Shown one piece after another: positions 1 through 8,880 of a stretch of DNA of 64,000 nucleotides. The DNA is taken from contig JAZJZF010000041.1 of assembly GCA_040389965.1 (NCBI GenBank), positions 130,028 to 194,027 of the forward strand, written 5' to 3'. The DNA comes from UBA4416 sp040389965. GTDB lineage: Bacteria > Bacteroidota > Bacteroidia > B-17B0 > Aurantibacillaceae. The notes beneath the pieces are model-generated. The model searched no databases. It saw nothing but the letters and a program-made list of their open reading frames with translations, and had not been told where the DNA came from. The position numbers were made by a program, and so were the translations under genes. Each line of letters begins with the position of its first letter. Position 1 is the stretch's first letter.

Positions 1-587
1 ATCCAGTCGGCAGGTTCTTTATTGATTTTAAATTCGCACCAGTCGCCGCTTGTGCCCGTTAAACTTAACGAATACTTACTGTCAAATTGCTTAACAATTT
101 TAATAAGACTGTCTGTATCTATATTGTAGTTGATCCCATCGGTTTTTATCTGTTTAATAACTTCATACTGATCGGTAGTTTTTAAAATGGCCATGACATC
201 TTTATTGCCTCCAATTCCAAAGTTTTGTTCCACTTTAAACAGGAAATAACCTTTCGCTTTAAAATTGGCCTGTAATTCATTCATAAGTGTTTCAGTACGC
301 GCAGGAGCTTCTTTAAATACCAACCCATTAAGTCTTATCGGATCAAGCTCTGTTTCTGTATGATCTGCATTAAATTGTTTTGAAAGCGAATAATGAAAAG
401 GTTCTAAGCTTGCAGTAGTATGTTGTTTTAGTTCCATAATTATGGTACTATCAATTTTTAAGGAGTCTGCCAGTTTTTTGTCGTAACCGGATAAACCGGC
501 TTCACTTTGAAGCTTTGTTTCATGATTGCAACTTAAAGCACCCAAAAAGACAGAAGTTATAAGAAATAGTTTTAGTGTTTGTTTCAT
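1..587 (-). CDS. DUF4253-like lipoprotein, truncated by window edge
   Basis: An open frame runs from the ATG at 585-587 down to base 1 without a stop, giving about 195 residues, so the C-terminus is missing. The N-terminus is a lipoprotein signal: a hydrophobic stretch followed by the lipobox L-S-C near residue 23, so the product should be lipid-anchored in the envelope. The second half has the pattern of DUF4253 proteins: a 'lptsdkyevl' type strand seen here as AILKTTDQYEVI, then TDGINYNI, then a helix and a TGTSGDW segment. The CPD motif expected further on lies beyond the window. Function is unknown for the family. The domain call rests on remembered pattern and is moderate; the lipoprotein call is firm. 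Downstream neighbours cannot be seen. Confidence 0.7.
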   Translation of the reverse strand, partial: MKQTLKLFLITSVFLGALSCNHETKLQSEAGLSGYDKKLADSLKIDSTIIMELKQHTTASLEPFHYSLSKQFNADHTETELDPIRLNGLVFKEAPARTETLMNELQANFKAKGYFLFKVEQNFGIGGNKDVMAILKTTDQYEVIKQIKTDGINYNIDTDSLIKIVKQFDSKYSLSLTGTSGDWCEFKINKEPADW

Positions 588-958
588 AATAAAATTGCAT
601 TTGTAGTTTGATGATTAAAGATACTATGTTTACCTATATGCTGTATTTGCGGCAAAAAATAAAAAGTATGCATAGTATTGGTTTTGCAAAGTGATTTCTG
701 AAATAAGAATGTTTCCTAAAAGGATACAGATGACTGCTAATGATGCTATTTGTTAAATAGGATAGTTTTCTAAATATGAACCAACGATAAGGCTTAATAA
801 TTATTAGATTATAATACTTAAGTCTTAGTTAGTCATATCTGAAGATAACGGCAGATTTAACTGGCATTATTGGAGCTAATTTTGATTAGCAGTTATTGGT
901 TAAAGTTAAAATAAAGAATCAGGCACTATTTACTCAGTTAAATTAATAAATAAAATAC
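588..958. other. Intergenic region, divergent promoters expected
   Basis: This AT-rich stretch of 371 bases separates two divergently transcribed genes. On the minus strand a weak TAnnTTTR-like box (TATCTTTA) lies at about 615-622, upstream of the lipoprotein gene, but no -33 TTTG sits at proper spacing. I see no RNA gene, no repeat and no convincing small gene. Confidence 0.4.
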
Positions 959-1372
959 ATGAAGGAAACAATTCGGGAAGTTGCGCAGGAAGCAGTAATG
1001 CAGGAACGATTAGGATTTAATTTATTGAATACAAAAAGTATGGCATTGCTTAAACTGGAAGATAAAAAGTATGTGCAGATTGATTTTAAACGCCTCTTAT
1101 ACATAGAAGCTTTTGATAAATTATCGTTGCTGAATTTTGAAGACGGAACGTGTATTACCTGTCGTAGCCCTTTATATAAAGTACAGAACATGTTGCCAAG
1201 CGGTTTTGAAAGAGTTCACAGAGCTTATATTGTAAATATAAATCATATTAATTATGTAGATGTAAATAGCAAAAGCGTGTGCCTTAAAAATGATTTCAGC
1301 CTCAGCTTTGGTTTATCCTACAAAGAAAGCATTCAGAAATATTTTGTGAATCTTCATGAAAATCTTATTTGA
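959..1372 (+). CDS. Stand-alone LytTR DNA-binding protein
   Basis: A protein of 137 residues. Residues about 35-130 form a LytTR domain, the DNA-binding module of AlgR/AgrA/LytR regulators: a strand ending in LLYIEAFDKL, a segment FEDGTCITCRSPL, then the helix and turn SGFERVHRAYIVNI that in this family reaches the DNA. About 30 residues precede it and are too short for a receiver domain, so there is no phosphorylation site. It probably acts as a constitutive or ligand-controlled transcription regulator. No sensor kinase lies beside it; the neighbours are an unrelated lipoprotein gene and the T9SS operon on the other strand. The ATG at 959 is the first start in frame and follows an A/T-rich leader without a Shine-Dalgarno sequence, as is usual in this phylum. 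Confidence 0.85.
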   Translation: MKETIREVAQEAVMQERLGFNLLNTKSMALLKLEDKKYVQIDFKRLLYIEAFDKLSLLNFEDGTCITCRSPLYKVQNMLPSGFERVHRAYIVNINHINYVDVNSKSVCLKNDFSLSFGLSYKESIQKYFVNLHENLI

Positions 1373-1513
1373 TTATTGACCTAATTGCTAAGAATATGAA
1401 TATTTTGCAAAAACAGGCAAGGTGATTCATTTATTTGAAACAGGTGTGTTAACACAACAAAATACCACAAAACTGGTTCATAAAATTGAAATGATTTGCT
1501 AAATAAATTTGTA

Positions 1514-2566
1514 TTAGAACTTAGGACAGCTTACTAAAACGCGTTTATTCTTCTTGCGTTTTTTTGCTATTTCGTAAATAACCGAAAGTTCATGAGCACC
1601 TAAAGAATTAGCCACACCAAGTCTTGAAACGGTCAAATCGAAACTGTAACCAAAGCGCACGGTTCTTGGCGCAAGATCAAGCCCTATAAGTAAGGCTATA
1701 CTTTCCTGGCTTCCGTAGGTTGGCCCGTATTTTTTAAACGGTAATCCTCTGTACCAAAACCCTACATTGATAGGTAAATGAAAATAATAAATCCCGATAT
1801 CCAACTGATCATATTTTGCTTCGTGCCTTAAATTAAAGGCCGGCGATACGTATCTTCTTAAATCGAGTCTGGTTTTTTGTTCAATGATAAAACGGTATCC
1901 GCCATGCAAACTGACAGACAAAGGTAAAGGTACCTTGTCGCCAACCATACTACTATTGGGTTGTGTTAAATGCTTTGCCGAAAGACCCAACCAGTATTCT
2001 GTTGAATTTAATAATGCACCTGCGGCAAAATCCATATAATTTAAAGGCTCATAATTGGTAGCTTCCACTGATGTTGCTGATCCTGTCGTGATCTGATCAT
2101 TAAAACGCAGTTTACTAAAATCGATACGTTTCATGTTAAAGTTTAGGTTTGCACCCATTCTTATCTCGGCAAATTTATTTATTTTAAAATGATAGGCGTA
2201 GCTTGCCCCAATTTGTGTGTGTGTTAAGCCTGCTGTTCCTGAGCGATCCTGCATGACCGTAAAACCAATACCGCTGTTTAAATCCGACATGTTATAATCA
2301 TAACTTGCCATAGCTGTTTGGTAAGCCGTTTTTACTCCCGGCCATTGGTTACGGTAGTTGGCCACAAAGCGATGCTCGTAAGTAACACCCGTAAAAGCAG
2401 GATTTAAATACATAGGCGAAGCATAAAACTGCGTAAATTGAGGATCCTGAGCCTTAACCGTACGGGCATTAAAAAGGAGAATACTAAATATTAAAAAGGT
2501 AATAAAATCTTTAGCAGATTGTTTTTGCTGATCCAAAAAAGTAACATATCTTTTATTAATCAACAC
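1514..2566 (-). CDS. PorP/SprF family T9SS outer-membrane protein
   Basis: A 350-residue protein of the PorP/SprF family, beta-barrel outer-membrane proteins that work with the type IX secretion system and in known cases are needed to export or anchor a neighbouring adhesin with a type B sorting domain. Diagnostic features are the mature N-terminus QDPQFTQFYASPMYLNPAFTG, the following NYRNQWP, and repeated amphipathic strands up to the C-terminus. The signal peptide ends ...VKAQ. The reading frame opens with GTG at 2566, two bases after the stop of the upstream gene, which gives an unusually long n-region of about 20 residues; a TTG start further in is possible. It is the last gene of the PKD adhesin / PorE-like / PorP operon, so it probably serves the 1257-residue adhesin. 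Confidence 0.92.
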   Translation of the reverse strand: MLINKRYVTFLDQQKQSAKDFITFLIFSILLFNARTVKAQDPQFTQFYASPMYLNPAFTGVTYEHRFVANYRNQWPGVKTAYQTAMASYDYNMSDLNSGIGFTVMQDRSGTAGLTHTQIGASYAYHFKINKFAEIRMGANLNFNMKRIDFSKLRFNDQITTGSATSVEATNYEPLNYMDFAAGALLNSTEYWLGLSAKHLTQPNSSMVGDKVPLPLSVSLHGGYRFIIEQKTRLDLRRYVSPAFNLRHEAKYDQLDIGIYYFHLPINVGFWYRGLPFKKYGPTYGSQESIALLIGLDLAPRTVRFGYSFDLTVSRLGVANSLGAHELSVIYEIAKKRKKNKRVLVSCPKF

Positions 2567-2568
2567 GC

Positions 2569-4131
2569 TTATTTCTTTTTTGTAAGGTTTAAAATCAATT
2601 CATTGTCTCCCTGTTCGTTTACCAATGGCTCAAGATCAACGATCATGGTTTGGCAACCTTCTTCTTCAACAATAGCTTTATACGATTTAACAGGATTCAT
2701 GACCAATAAAAATTTTCCGGTTTTTGAACTGGCATTAAAAATACCGCTTATCTGTTTGCTCTCAATATCTATCAGTGTAATTTTAGCTTTGCTGATCTCG
2801 TTTCCTATCATCACTTTCCCGTGTTTCACTTTAAGGTCATTGTCTCCAAACCGCGTATCTATCATATAAATATCAGAACCGCCAAGTCCGCCATCTTTGG
2901 CTGAAGAATAATAACCGCGTGTACCATTGGTATTTAATACGAAAAATATATCATTCAAAACCGTATTAATAGGATATCCTAAATTATCCGGTGCCGAAAA
3001 TTCGTTGGTTTCGGGATTTAAAATTGTTTTATAGATATCATATGCTCCCATTGTGTTGTGGCCTTTGGAACTAAAGTAAAGTGTAGTACCATCGGGATGT
3101 AAAAAAGGAGCATCTTCATCCTTGGCTGTATTAATGGTTTGGCCTAAATTCTGTGGAAAAGACCAACGGCCGTTAGGCAATTTTTTGATACGGTAAAGAT
3201 CTTTTCCGCCAAAACCTCCCGGCTTATTACTGCTAAAATAAATAACGCTGGTATCAGTACTAAAGCAGGCACTCGTTTCAATATACGGCGTGTTAATTTC
3301 TGCACCAAGCTTTTGCGGCTCTGACCATCCAATATAATCTGTATGACATATATACAAATCTCCGCTAATCATATCCGGTGCTGTACGGTAAATAATCATT
3401 TGGTTACCATCAAAACTCAGCGCTACGCAAGCATCGTGAGTACTGGTATTAATAGGTGCGCCAACATTTTTTGGTTCTCCCCACGATCCGTCTTCTGCTT
3501 TTTGCGATACGTAAACATCTTCGTAATATTTTCCGTCGCCATCTTTTAAACCACCAATACCACCGTTTCGACGCGATGTAAAATATAAAATACTTTCGTC
3601 GGGAGTAATTAAAGGAACATACTCGTCATATTCCGAATTTATTTTGTTACCTAAATTCTTTATAACCGAACGGTGCGGTTGCGATGTAAATTCTTTAGCG
3701 TTTTTAACGCAGGATAAATAATATTCTACTTCTTCATTAGGAATGCTTTTTAATTTAATCGGCATCTCCATGTATTTTGTTAAATGATTTGCGGCTTCGT
3801 CAAAATTTGAAGATTGATGGTATAAGATACCTAAGTAAAATTCAAGTTCGGGAATGGTATTGCTTTTTACTTTCAATAAATTCCATAAGCCTGAATCGGG
3901 CGATTGGTTTAGCTTTATACGGCTTATACCGGAATTCATGTTTGCCGTTTCCTGATCGGGATCAATGGCTATGACTTTCCTATACATTTTCAAGGCATTT
4001 GCATAGTCTTCCGATGCAAAATACAGGTTAGCACTTTTCAGATCCCTAGCATACAATTTACTGTTAACTTTTGTTTGGCTAACAAGTTGTATAGAGAAAA
4101 ATAAAATAAAAATATATATAAGTTTATTCAA
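2569..4131 (-). CDS. PorE-like TPR/PD40 propeller protein without OmpA domain
   Basis: 520 residues. In order: signal peptide (residues 1-19, ends LVSQ), TPR-type helices (about 28-150), a PD40/WD40-like beta-propeller (about 165-430) with the repeated strand motif seen in YFTSRRNGG, IYFSSNKPGG, LYFSSKGHN and GYYSSAKDGG, each followed by a D-[IL]-Y strand, and a carboxypeptidase-regulatory-like domain (about 435-515). PorE of the type IX system has this order followed by an OmpA peptidoglycan-binding domain; here the protein stops after the regulatory-like domain. It has no lipobox. It starts with TTG (4129-4131), which gives a standard signal peptide MNKLIYIF. It lies 12 bases after the adhesin gene and 2 bases before porP, so co-expression is very likely. 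Role inferred: periplasmic partner of the PorP-like barrel. Confidence 0.85.
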   Translation of the reverse strand: MNKLIYIFILFFSIQLVSQTKVNSKLYARDLKSANLYFASEDYANALKMYRKVIAIDPDQETANMNSGISRIKLNQSPDSGLWNLLKVKSNTIPELEFYLGILYHQSSNFDEAANHLTKYMEMPIKLKSIPNEEVEYYLSCVKNAKEFTSQPHRSVIKNLGNKINSEYDEYVPLITPDESILYFTSRRNGGIGGLKDGDGKYYEDVYVSQKAEDGSWGEPKNVGAPINTSTHDACVALSFDGNQMIIYRTAPDMISGDLYICHTDYIGWSEPQKLGAEINTPYIETSACFSTDTSVIYFSSNKPGGFGGKDLYRIKKLPNGRWSFPQNLGQTINTAKDEDAPFLHPDGTTLYFSSKGHNTMGAYDIYKTILNPETNEFSAPDNLGYPINTVLNDIFFVLNTNGTRGYYSSAKDGGLGGSDIYMIDTRFGDNDLKVKHGKVMIGNEISKAKITLIDIESKQISGIFNASSKTGKFLLVMNPVKSYKAIVEEEGCQTMIVDLEPLVNEQGDNELILNLTKKK

Positions 4132-4143
4132 ATGCTTTATCCG

Positions 4144-7100
4144 TTATCTTAATAAAAGTACATCGCCTGCTTTGTTTATTTTTTTGTCATCAATGGTGGT
4201 GGCAACAATTTTCCAAATATACACATCCTGTGTGCATATTTTACCTTTATAATAGCCATCCCAGCCAATATTTATATCTTTCGATACAAATAAAAGCTCA
4301 CCCCAACGTGAAAAAATATTCAGCTCATATTTATCTACACCGCTTATTACCGGATGAAACACATCATTGTTAATGTCCTTAGGATTATATGATCCGCCAT
4401 TAGAACCATTTTGATTCGGAGAGAAAGCATTCGGAATATCAACACCGCTTTCGAGCAGGGCAACAATTTTTGAAGGCAGATCAAAGGTGTCTTTACAACC
4501 TTTACTGTTAGTAGCTATCAGGGTAATTTGGTAAGCTCCCGGTTGCTGATAATTATGTGATGGGTTGACGTCGGTAGAAGTGCCGTTGTCACCGAAAGTC
4601 CAGGCGAAACTGACAGCACCAGATGATAAGTTACTGCACAACACAGGTTCATTAGGTACAAATACAGTATTAGGATTTGCCTGGAACAATGCAATTGGTC
4701 TTGGAAATACTTTTATAACCTTGTAAGAAGTATCTCTGCAACCATAACTGTTAGTTGCAATTAATTGAACTGTAAATATTTTATCGAATGAGCCATTGTT
4801 TGTATACACATTTGTAGGACTTAAATTTGTTGAAAAAGTTCCGTCGCCAAAACTCCACTGACAAGTAGCAGCACCGCTAATAGCAGGGAAATTCACAGAT
4901 AATGCCGTACATCCCGAATCGGGAGTGGCTACAATTGTGAATTCAGGTTTTGGATGCACCACAATAGGTACAATTAAAGTATCTCTGCAGCTGTTACCGG
5001 ATATGGCTATAAGCCGAACCGTTTGTGTAATATTTCCAGTCGTGTTATTTATGAATTGATACTGTTCGTTGACATTAAAGGTTGTTGCGCCGCCTGCATT
5101 CCATTCATAAGAACCGGCTCCGATGGATGCATTTGTAAACGTAAGTAGCTTAGGCGAACAGCTTGGCGTATCTACATTAAAAGCAGCTTTTGGTTTTGGG
5201 AATATAACTAATGAATTGGTAACCGAATCGCGGCAGTTGTTGGACGTTACAGCCACCAATTTTACAGTGATAGGCTGAGTAATCGTATTACTTGTATTGG
5301 TATAGGTGTGTGTTGGGTTAAGAATAACATCCGTCGTTCCATCACCGAAACGCCATATATAGGTACTGGCAAAAGTACTGGTATTGGTAAATGTTACAGG
5401 CAGTGGAGAACAGCCGGAGTTAGGAGACAAGGCAAAGTTAGAAACGGGCTTGCCATATACTACCGGATAACCATAGGTGGTATCTACACAACTAAATGCA
5501 TTGGATGCAATGAGTTGTACCGTAAAAGTTTGGTTGGCTGTAGTTGTATTGGTAAAGGTATGCGTTGGATTTGCTCCAAAATTTAAAGGACTACCGTCAC
5601 CAAAATTCCATTGGTAATTAACCGCCCCAAGTACAGGAGGGAAATTGACATTTAATGGAGAGCAGCCGGCATTTGGTACCATCGTAAAATTAAAGATAGG
5701 ACGTGGGTAAACCGTTACTCCTAAAGTTGTACTATCCTTACAGCCATTACTACTTGTAGCAACTAACTGTGCGGTGTAGGTTTGTATAAGTAAAGTGGTA
5801 TTGACATAAGTATGCGTTAAAACCGAAGAAGGAGTTCCGCTGGAAGTATTATCCCCAAAATCCCACAAATAACTACTGGCCCCCACAGAGGTATTTGAAA
5901 ATGTAGCAACAATGGGTGAGCACCCGGCCAAAGCATTTAATGTAAAGGAGGCCGTTGGCTTCGGAAACACGGTGACACTGGCCGTTTTGGTATCTGCACA
6001 ACCCAGGCCTGTTTGCGCCAACAAACTAATAGTGTACGATTTATTAACGGTTAATGTATTTGTAAATGGCTGACTGACATTAGTAGCGGTTGACGTACTG
6101 CCGTTACCAAAATTCCAGGTGTAGGAGGTGGCGCTTAACGAGGTATTCGTAAAATTAACCGTTAGGGTAGGGCATCCCGAAATAGGAGTTAGCGTGAAGT
6201 TTGCAGTAGGCTTAACATTTATAGTGATAGGAAGCTCTATCGTATCTTTACAATTAGCAGTAGTAACAATAAGTTCTACAGTATATGTATTTTGAATGGT
6301 GTAAGTATGATTGGGATTTTGTACCGTTGTGGTTGCCGTAGAAGAAGCATCTCCAAAGTTCCAATGCCAGGAGGTTAAGGGATCACCGGCGCCATGAACA
6401 GAGGTATCGGAAAATGTTGCAACAGATCCCACACAGGCCGATGTTGTAACAAATGAAGCAGTTGGAGTTTGATAAACTGTAATAGGTGCCGTATAGCTAC
6501 TTACACAGCTATTGGTAGATGTTACGGTTAAGGATGCTACATAATTACCGGAAACAGTATAGTTTTGAGCTGCCGGAATAGGTGCTGTAGAAGATATTCC
6601 GTTTCCGAAATTCCAGTTCCACGCAACAACGCCACCGGTAGAATTATCTGTTAATACAGCTCCCATAATACTGTTACAGCCTTTATTAGGCGTGACCGAA
6701 AAATTGGCGATAGGTGCCGCCAGAATATTGACGACTGTCTTTGCCGTATCTGTACATGAGGTTCCTGCTCCCGTAATGAGCGCAACTACCGAAACAGTAT
6801 AAGAGCCGGCCGCGGGATAAGTAAAGGTTTGTGGTCCAAAAGGCTTGGTTACAAAACCACCGCCTGTACCAAAATTCCATTTATAGGAATAGCCTGTAGC
6901 GCTGGTGTTGGTAAAGGTAACTGCCGCGCCTGCACAAACAGGTAGAACAGGTCCAATGATTCCTGCTGTTGGAGGGTTAACAATACTTACAGTTACATTC
7001 GTGACATCAATCCCGCATAAATTACTATCCGCTAATTGCACCGTATAATTTCCAACGGCAGGGTAGGTAATCGTAATAGGAGAAGTTGGTGGCCAAGGCC

Positions 7101-7917
7101 TCCAGTTAATAATGGAATCATGACCTAAACCCCAGTGATCTCCTAAATTCCATCTTTCCTGACGTTGAAATGTATTTCCTTGCGGAACACAATTTCTATT
7201 GGTAGTATTATTAAATATAAATGTATTATCAGGAAAGCATTTGATAAAAGCAGAAGGCGTGATGGCTGCGTTATCTATATCGTAAACCTGAATAGGATTG
7301 AAGTTTGCAATGGTAGGAATGTTTGTACAAAAATTGTTGGCAGACAATGTTACTGCTGTCTGACAGTTAACCGTTCCCGGGTTATAGGTATGTGATACGG
7401 TTTGTCCGGCATTGGAAGAGTTAAAAACCACAGGAGGTGTACCATCGCCAAAGTTCCAGGTAAAAGTAGTAGTAGCAGAAACATCGGTACTTGAATTTGT
7501 AAACAACAAAGCTTTAGGTGCACATATCGTTGTAACACCACCAATAGGAATCTGTATTGAAGCATTTACCGGTTTTTCCATTACCACTATTCCTGTTAAG
7601 GTGCAGGATAAACTAGGAATGATAAGGCTTAAGGTATAAGTGGTAAAGCTTCCTGAGGTATAGGTATGATTTACAAATGTATTGGCAGCATAAGAACCCG
7701 CCGTCGTATTAGGGGAACCGTCGCCCCAAATAATAGTATATGCTCCCCATCCTGCATTGGATGAAATGTTCATGTTATAACTGCCCGAACCGGTACAGTC
7801 AATAAAATAAGGGTTAGAAGATAAATTACCCAGATAGTTATAGATCTGCGGACATTGCGCACTAACCAGTTTTGATAACAAAACAAATAGAACAAGGTAT
7901 CGTAGTTTTTTTATCAT
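4144..7917 (-). CDS. Giant PKD-repeat adhesin with T9SS type B (CHU_C) sorting domain
   Basis: 1257 residues: signal peptide (ends KLVSAQ), about 13 PKD-type modules, and a C-terminal gliding-motility-associated domain of about 95 residues. The PKD cores are seen as W-x-F-G-D-G variants (IIWGDGSP, WNFGDGTPP, WNLGDHW, WNFGTGGG, WNFGNGIS, WNFGDASS, WNFGNGST, WDFGDNTS, WNFGDGSP, WRFGDGTT, WNAGGATT, WSFGDGTF, WTFGDNGT), the third and eleventh being degenerate. The sorting domain begins IPNAFSPNQNG and shows FSRWGELLF, GWDGYYKGK and VYIWKI, the type B signature. Such proteins are exported by the type IX system and displayed or released at the cell surface, often in adhesion or gliding. It is the first gene of the operon with the PorE-like and PorP-like genes. 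Its ATG (7915-7917) is only 21 bases from the 3' end of the RNase P RNA. Confidence 0.92.
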   Translation of the reverse strand: MIKKLRYLVLFVLLSKLVSAQCPQIYNYLGNLSSNPYFIDCTGSGSYNMNISSNAGWGAYTIIWGDGSPNTTAGSYAANTFVNHTYTSGSFTTYTLSLIIPSLSCTLTGIVVMEKPVNASIQIPIGGVTTICAPKALLFTNSSTDVSATTTFTWNFGDGTPPVVFNSSNAGQTVSHTYNPGTVNCQTAVTLSANNFCTNIPTIANFNPIQVYDIDNAAITPSAFIKCFPDNTFIFNNTTNRNCVPQGNTFQRQERWNLGDHWGLGHDSIINWRPWPPTSPITITYPAVGNYTVQLADSNLCGIDVTNVTVSIVNPPTAGIIGPVLPVCAGAAVTFTNTSATGYSYKWNFGTGGGFVTKPFGPQTFTYPAAGSYTVSVVALITGAGTSCTDTAKTVVNILAAPIANFSVTPNKGCNSIMGAVLTDNSTGGVVAWNWNFGNGISSTAPIPAAQNYTVSGNYVASLTVTSTNSCVSSYTAPITVYQTPTASFVTTSACVGSVATFSDTSVHGAGDPLTSWHWNFGDASSTATTTVQNPNHTYTIQNTYTVELIVTTANCKDTIELPITINVKPTANFTLTPISGCPTLTVNFTNTSLSATSYTWNFGNGSTSTATNVSQPFTNTLTVNKSYTISLLAQTGLGCADTKTASVTVFPKPTASFTLNALAGCSPIVATFSNTSVGASSYLWDFGDNTSSGTPSSVLTHTYVNTTLLIQTYTAQLVATSSNGCKDSTTLGVTVYPRPIFNFTMVPNAGCSPLNVNFPPVLGAVNYQWNFGDGSPLNFGANPTHTFTNTTTANQTFTVQLIASNAFSCVDTTYGYPVVYGKPVSNFALSPNSGCSPLPVTFTNTSTFASTYIWRFGDGTTDVILNPTHTYTNTSNTITQPITVKLVAVTSNNCRDSVTNSLVIFPKPKAAFNVDTPSCSPKLLTFTNASIGAGSYEWNAGGATTFNVNEQYQFINNTTGNITQTVRLIAISGNSCRDTLIVPIVVHPKPEFTIVATPDSGCTALSVNFPAISGAATCQWSFGDGTFSTNLSPTNVYTNNGSFDKIFTVQLIATNSYGCRDTSYKVIKVFPRPIALFQANPNTVFVPNEPVLCSNLSSGAVSFAWTFGDNGTSTDVNPSHNYQQPGAYQITLIATNSKGCKDTFDLPSKIVALLESGVDIPNAFSPNQNGSNGGSYNPKDINNDVFHPVISGVDKYELNIFSRWGELLFVSKDINIGWDGYYKGKICTQDVYIWKIVATTIDDKKINKAGDVLLLR

Positions 7918-7938
7918 GTATCAGTCATTTTTAAAATA

Positions 7939-8306
7939 AAAACAGGTTCTATAAGCCGGGTTCTGTTTTCTGCAAGCAGAACTTTCATCATTTATCTATG
8001 CAGCCTACCCTCTCTAATATAACTTTCGTTATTGTGGCGAGCAGCCACAAAATTAGAGTTTACATGGCCTTACAACATTTGAGGTTTATCCTTCTGCAAC
8101 GTTACCGCTACAGAATGTGAGCTCTTACCTCACATTTTCACTATTACCATTCCGATAAATCGGAATTAGGCTACCTCGTTTTCTGTGACACTATCTGTTA
8201 TGACCTCATTTCTAAGAACATACCCACCCTTTCAAGTGGCAAATTGCTCTGTGTTGCCCGGACTTTCCTCCCTTAAAATAAAGAGCGATGAAACAAACCT
8301 GTTTTG
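7939..8306 (-). ncRNA. rnpB: RNase P RNA (class A)
   Basis: Catalytic RNA of ribonuclease P, which matures tRNA 5' ends. On the minus strand the 5' half holds GAGGAAAGTCCGGGC and the 3' end holds ACAGAACCCGGCTTATAG, the two most conserved blocks of bacterial RNase P RNA. The outer stem P1 pairs AAAACAGGTT (8297-8306) with AACCTGTTTT (7939-7948), which sets the ends. Length, about 368 bases, fits class A. A -7-like box TAATTTTA lies at 8311-8318, just upstream of the 5' end, though no good -33 element was found. The next gene on the same strand begins 21 bases beyond the 3' end. Confidence 0.95.
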
Positions 8307-8369
8307 TGTTAAAATTACAAAAAAATGGTGTACTCCCATGTAATTGTTAATTTTTTTTCTCAAAAATAT

Positions 8370-8387
8370 AATCCTAAAAATAGGATT
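8370..8387 (-). terminator. Weak hairpin after the 163-residue membrane protein gene
   Basis: AATCCTA and TAGGATT form a 7-pair stem with an A/T loop immediately after the stop codon at 8389-8391; on the minus strand it is followed by a T-rich stretch. The stem is AT-rich and short, so this is a weak call. Confidence 0.4.
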
Positions 8388-8388
8388 C

Positions 8389-8880
8389 TTATGTTGCTTT
8401 ATAGTTACTTATAGTTTCCTTGTACGTTATTAAACGACATTCAGTTACCGAAAAAAGAACGAATAATAAAATTCCCTGTAAAATTAAGCCAAACCCAATG
8501 CCTTTCCAGAATGTTTGTACTGATTTATAAAAAATAATGAATAGTACAATCCCTACTGCAAAACATACGATGGAAATAGATTCATAGATTTTTATAGTAA
8601 TCATTTTTTGCTCAACGTGCTGATTTTCATGATCCTCAATGCTACCGGCGGCATTTATTTGGTAATGCGCTTCCTGGCAGGTTGCTAAAGTATAACCACC
8701 CTGGGTTATTTGCCATGAGCCCGCGAGTAATAAAATAATGGCCAGGCCTTTAAAAAAGGAATATTTAATGATCTTTAAAAAAAAGATGGAGAGCAAAATG
8801 GCAATGAATCCTAAACAAATGAAAATAAAACTTTCCACTTTCTGGGCCGCAACAAAATTGGTAAGGGCTAAATTTTCCAA
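8389..8880 (-). CDS. Four-helix membrane protein coupled to the histidine kinase
   Basis: 163 residues that I cannot place in a named family. Four membrane helices are visible: about residues 16-35, 43-61, 97-116 and 124-145. Between helices two and three is a roughly 35-residue polar loop rich in His, Glu and Gln (SIEDHENQHVEQK), with single cysteines in TCQEAH before it and TECRLIT near the C-terminus. The ATG at 8878-8880 lies inside the last codons of the histidine kinase gene (13-base overlap), so translation is probably coupled and the protein may serve the same sensing pathway; that role is inferred from position only. A weak hairpin follows the stop. Confidence 0.6.
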   Translation of the reverse strand: MENLALTNFVAAQKVESFIFICLGFIAILLSIFFLKIIKYSFFKGLAIILLLAGSWQITQGGYTLATCQEAHYQINAAGSIEDHENQHVEQKMITIKIYESISIVCFAVGIVLFIIFYKSVQTFWKGIGFGLILQGILLFVLFSVTECRLITYKETISNYKAT

